Shown here: positions 5,986-8,080 of the stretch, piece by piece
How positions within the stretch are numbered: position 1 is the stretch's first letter
Layout of the letters: each line of letters starts with the position of its first letter
DNA from: Bacillota bacterium
Lineage (GTDB): Bacteria; Bacillota; Clostridia; Tissierellales; Peptoniphilaceae
Assembly (NCBI GenBank): GCA_023418835.1
Contig: JAEZYW010000084.1
Span: 1-8,080, forward strand
Length of the DNA: 8,080 bases
Direction: 5' to 3'
The notes under the pieces: generated by a model
Told to the model about the DNA's origin: nothing
The model's database searches: none
The model's input: the letters and a program-made list of their open reading frames with translations, nothing else
Program-made: the position numbers and the translations under genes

Positions 5986-6559
5986 AAACTAATCCGGCAA
6001 AACCACTAAAAGCTATGGACATAAGGCCTGCTGCTACCAATGCTATTGGAACACCTTCCAATACTTTTGGTACGTCTGCAAGTTCTAATTGCTCTCTTAA
6101 GGAAGCGATTAATATTAATGCTAAAAAGAATCCTATAGAAGCTCCTATTCCATTTATTAAAGTGTCGAACAGATTGTAACCTTGAGTAATATTAAGAACT
6201 GCAACACCTAACACCATACAGTTTGTTGTAATCAAAGGTAGAAATACTCCCATTGCTGTGTACAAAGATGGACTCAATTTTTTGATTGCCATCTCAACAA
6301 ATTGTACTAGTGAAGCTATTACTAAGATAAATGTTATCGTTTGTAAGTACTGAATATTAAATTCTTCTAACACGTAGTATTGTAAAACCCATGTAATAGC
6401 AGAAGCCATTACAACTACAAATGTTACAGCTATACCCATTCCTGTAGCAGTTTCTGTCTTAGAAGAAACACCCAAAAATGGACAAATTCCTAAAAACTTT
6501 GCAAATACATAGTTATCTACTAATATTGTAGAAACTAAAATTGATATAATAGTTGCCAT
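5984..6559 (-). CDS. rnfA: Rnf complex integral membrane subunit RnfA
   Basis: RnfA is one of two homologous, inversely oriented six-helix membrane subunits at the core of Rnf, forming the transmembrane electron path with RnfE. The 191 residues match the usual length. Recognisable family blocks are LVDNYVFAKFLGICPFLGVS (13-32), GMGIAVTFV (40-48), the FILVIASLVQFVEM helix (77-90) and GVFLPLITTNCMVLGVA (104-118). Cys26 and Cys114 sit where the homologous NqrE and RnfA subunits hold the membrane-embedded 2Fe-2S cluster shared with RnfE/NqrD. The usual N-N before the first cysteine region is D15-N16 here. AGGAGG is 5 nt upstream and begins within the rnfE stop codon. Confidence 0.96.
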   Translation of the reverse strand: MATIISILVSTILVDNYVFAKFLGICPFLGVSSKTETATGMGIAVTFVVVMASAITWVLQYYVLEEFNIQYLQTITFILVIASLVQFVEMAIKKLSPSLYTAMGVFLPLITTNCMVLGVAVLNITQGYNLFDTLINGIGASIGFFLALILIASLREQLELADVPKVLEGVPIALVAAGLMSIAFSGFAGLV

Positions 6560-6564
6560 TTTTA

Positions 6565-6570
6565 CCTCCT
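6565..6570 (-). promoter_or_regulatory. rnfA ribosome binding site overlapping the rnfE stop codon
   Basis: The rnfE TAG stop overlaps the AGGAGG (TAGGAGG), 5 nt before the rnfA ATG. This is the same arrangement as at the rnfG/rnfE junction. Confidence 0.75.
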
Positions 6571-7180
6571 AAGCCATTTTTTTATTAACAAAATACTTAA
6601 ATACAGCGATCAAAAACCCAAGAGTTATAAACGCTCCAGCTGGTGCAGTTAAAACTCCAATTCTTGGTATAATGTCAGGTAGAACTTTTATTTCCATAGC
6701 GGTTCCAGCCATTAAAGTTCCACTACCAAATAACTCTCTAAATATTCCCATTAATAAAACTGATAATGTATATCCAAATCCGGCACCTAAACCATCTACA
6801 AGAGAAGGAATTACTTTATTTTTATAAGCAAAACCTTCTGCTCTACCTAAGATCAAACAATTTACAACAATCAGTGGTAAGAAAATACCTAAAGATTCAT
6901 AAATCGCAAGAGCATATGCGTTTAGCACCATTTGTACTATCGTTACAAAAGTCGCAATAACAACTATAAAAATTGGAATACGAATTTTGTCTGGAGTAAA
7001 TTTTCTTATGGCTGATACTACTGCATTACTCATAGCAGCTACGAAAATAACAGCCATACCCATTGAGAAACTATTAATTACTGTTGTAGTTACTGCTAGG
7101 ACAGAACAAAGACCAATTAATTGAATTAAAATGGGATTGTTTTTAAATATTCCATCTATAAATACTTTACTTAATCTCAT
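6569..7180 (-). CDS. rnfE: Rnf complex integral membrane subunit RnfE
   Basis: RnfE is the paralogous partner of RnfA in the membrane core of the Rnf complex. The 203 residues begin with a short cytoplasmic stretch, then FKNNPILIQLIGLCSVLAVT, the RnfE/NqrD signature, with Cys25. Later blocks are SMGMAVIFV (39-47), FLPLIVVNCLILGRAEGFA (100-118, Cys108), DGLGAGFGYTLSVLLMG and FRELFGSGTL. Cys25 and Cys108 match the positions that share the intramembrane 2Fe-2S cluster with RnfA. The C-terminus ends in a basic KKMA tail. AGGAGG lies 5 nt upstream and overlaps the rnfG stop, and the next gene, rnfA, starts 9 nt after its stop. Confidence 0.96.
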   Translation of the reverse strand: MRLSKVFIDGIFKNNPILIQLIGLCSVLAVTTTVINSFSMGMAVIFVAAMSNAVVSAIRKFTPDKIRIPIFIVVIATFVTIVQMVLNAYALAIYESLGIFLPLIVVNCLILGRAEGFAYKNKVIPSLVDGLGAGFGYTLSVLLMGIFRELFGSGTLMAGTAMEIKVLPDIIPRIGVLTAPAGAFITLGFLIAVFKYFVNKKMA

Positions 7181-7185
7181 TATAT

Positions 7186-7191
7186 CCTCCT
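7186..7191 (-). promoter_or_regulatory. rnfE ribosome binding site overlapping the rnfG stop codon
   Basis: TAGGAGG combines the rnfG TAG stop with the Shine-Dalgarno for rnfE, 5 nt before its ATG. Confidence 0.75.
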
Positions 7192-7771
7192 AATTTCCAG
7201 AATAAAATTCTTTGAAAGCGGCAACTGCATCATTTAATCCTTCAATAACTCCTCTAGATGTTACTGTAGAACCTGAGATTGCTTCAATTTCATTTTCTCC
7301 GCCACCAGATCCTAAAGCTAAAGAATCGTTATTTGCAACTGACTTACCTTCGTATCTACTGTAATATGATTCTTCTGAAATCACATTACCAAATCCTGGA
7401 GATTCATCGTTTGATATATTCCTAAATGCAACAATATTTCCTTCATTGTCGAAAATAATTGCATTTTCCATTTCTCCACCATATCCATTGGAAGTCACGC
7501 TAAAAATTTTACCAAAATCTTCACCGCCACGTGTTACGTTTAAAACTGATTTAATCTTTGGATACGAACTTTGAATTTTTTCAAACTCTTCTTCAGGAAC
7601 ATCATTAATGTCATCTCCTTCTTCAAGAGCATTGTAATACATCTCATAACTTGCTTGTTTAGTATTCTCAGCAATAACAGGAGCTGTCATAGAGTCTAAA
7701 AATGCTAATAAACCTGCTGCCACTGCACAAACAATTAGTAATGTTGTCCCTAATTTTAAGTACTCTTTCAT
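7190..7771 (-). CDS. rnfG: Rnf complex flavoprotein subunit RnfG
   Basis: RnfG carries a covalently bound FMN on the outer face of the membrane and passes electrons between the membrane subunits. The 193 residues start with one membrane helix (about 8-26), then an extracytoplasmic FMN-binding domain. It contains [19 protein letters not shown] (96-114) and the flavinylation signature ISGSTVTS at 165-172. Thr169, the last residue of SGST, is the expected FMN attachment site that an ApbE-type flavin transferase would modify; no apbE lies in the window. The block that is usually ETPGLG reads ESPGFG here (123-128). The ATG overlaps the rnfD stop as ATGA, and GGGGAGG lies 10 nt upstream. Confidence 0.95.
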   Translation of the reverse strand: MKEYLKLGTTLLIVCAVAAGLLAFLDSMTAPVIAENTKQASYEMYYNALEEGDDINDVPEEEFEKIQSSYPKIKSVLNVTRGGEDFGKIFSVTSNGYGGEMENAIIFDNEGNIVAFRNISNDESPGFGNVISEESYYSRYEGKSVANNDSLALGSGGGENEIEAISGSTVTSRGVIEGLNDAVAAFKEFYSGN

Positions 7772-8080
7772 TTAGCTTTTACCTCCCCGAACACTCTTCG
7801 TTGAGTATATCTATTTATCAAAGGTGTAGCTACATTCATAATTAATATAGCATATGAAACACCTTCTGGCATATTTCCTTTTACTCTTATTAATGCAGTA
7901 ATAATTCCACATCCAACTGCAAAAATTATTTTTCCTAAATCTGTAGATGGAATAGTAACATAATCAGTAGCCATGAAGAATGCTCCTAATATAAGTCCTC
8001 CACCTAACAAATGCCATGGCAATAAATCAAATTTCACGCCTAATAATACAAACATTATTGCAGTAGAAACTATATAAATA
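7768..8080 (-). CDS. rnfD: Rnf complex subunit RnfD, C-terminal 104 residues, partial
   Basis: This is the 3' end of rnfD, whose protein is a polytopic membrane subunit with a covalently bound FMN and is thought to be part of the ion-translocating core. The frame is open through the right edge, so the 5' portion, including the expected flavinylation site, is missing. The visible part has membrane helices and the C-terminal family blocks [15 protein letters not shown], a glycine-rich helix, [19 protein letters not shown] and [15 protein letters not shown]. Where relatives usually have ATDPVTSP, this protein has ATDYVTIP. An internal ATG at 8055 lies in the middle of a membrane helix and is not the start. 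The stop overlaps rnfG by 4 nt. rnfC is expected upstream. Confidence 0.94.
   Translation of the reverse strand, partial: IYIVSTAIMFVLLGVKFDLLPWHLLGGGLILGAFFMATDYVTIPSTDLGKIIFAVGCGIITALIRVKGNMPEGVSYAILIMNVATPLINRYTQRRVFGEVKAK

Noticed and set aside
6766..6960. Plus-strand open frame of 64 codons opposite rnfE
   Set aside because: It is antisense to the conserved RnfE core, and its composition reflects the complement of membrane-helix codons.
1..8080. Mobile element, CRISPR array, phage or defence system
   Set aside because: No transposase, integrase, repeat-spacer pattern, tRNA or defence-type domain is visible. All the genes are conserved housekeeping or energy genes in one orientation.

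Overview
The window looks like ordinary chromosomal core DNA from a low-GC Gram-positive anaerobe. The evidence is an AT-rich sequence, strong AGGAGG-type ribosome binding sites, a clostridial-type Rnf complex and the maf-radC-mre-mrdA cell-shape cluster. The rnf genes, together with mreC and mreD without mreB, point to a coccoid anaerobe of the Tissierellia (Peptoniphilaceae-like). That placement is an inference from gene content and style, not from a marker gene. Every gene lies on the minus strand, so the biological order runs from high to low coordinates. UGA is used as a normal stop.

Region 1 (8080 down to 5152) is the distal part of an rnf operon: rnfD (its 5' part is beyond the right edge), rnfG, rnfE, rnfA, rnfB. 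It encodes most of the membrane-bound ferredoxin:NAD+ oxidoreductase that couples electron transfer to Na+ or H+ export. rnfC is expected upstream, outside the window. The genes overlap or are 8-10 nt apart, and three of the junctions place the stop codon inside the next gene's Shine-Dalgarno sequence. The operon ends in a strong intrinsic terminator at 5061-5105, whose two G.U wobble pairs form only in the minus-strand RNA.

Region 2 (5060 down to 5005) is a short spacer with a perfect extended -10 promoter element only 6 nt from the next start codon, which predicts a leaderless or nearly leaderless mRNA.

Region 3 (5004 down to 1) is a tightly packed second operon: a NusG-domain-II membrane-anchored protein, a Gx-type small membrane protein (often annotated as heptaprenyl diphosphate synthase component I), maf, radC, mreC, mreD and a class B penicillin-binding protein 2 (mrdA) cut off by the left edge. 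Junctions overlap by 1-11 nt, abut, or are 5 nt apart. The last three genes form a peripheral peptidoglycan synthesis module, while maf and radC are the usual clostridial passengers. No gene-free stretch exceeds 150 bases.

I see no mobile element, CRISPR array, RNA gene or new defence system. The observations most worth following up are an apparent internal duplication in the N-terminal half of PBP2, the clean absence of mreB between radC and mreC, the likely leaderless promoter, and the loss of a conserved cysteine in the NusG-II protein.
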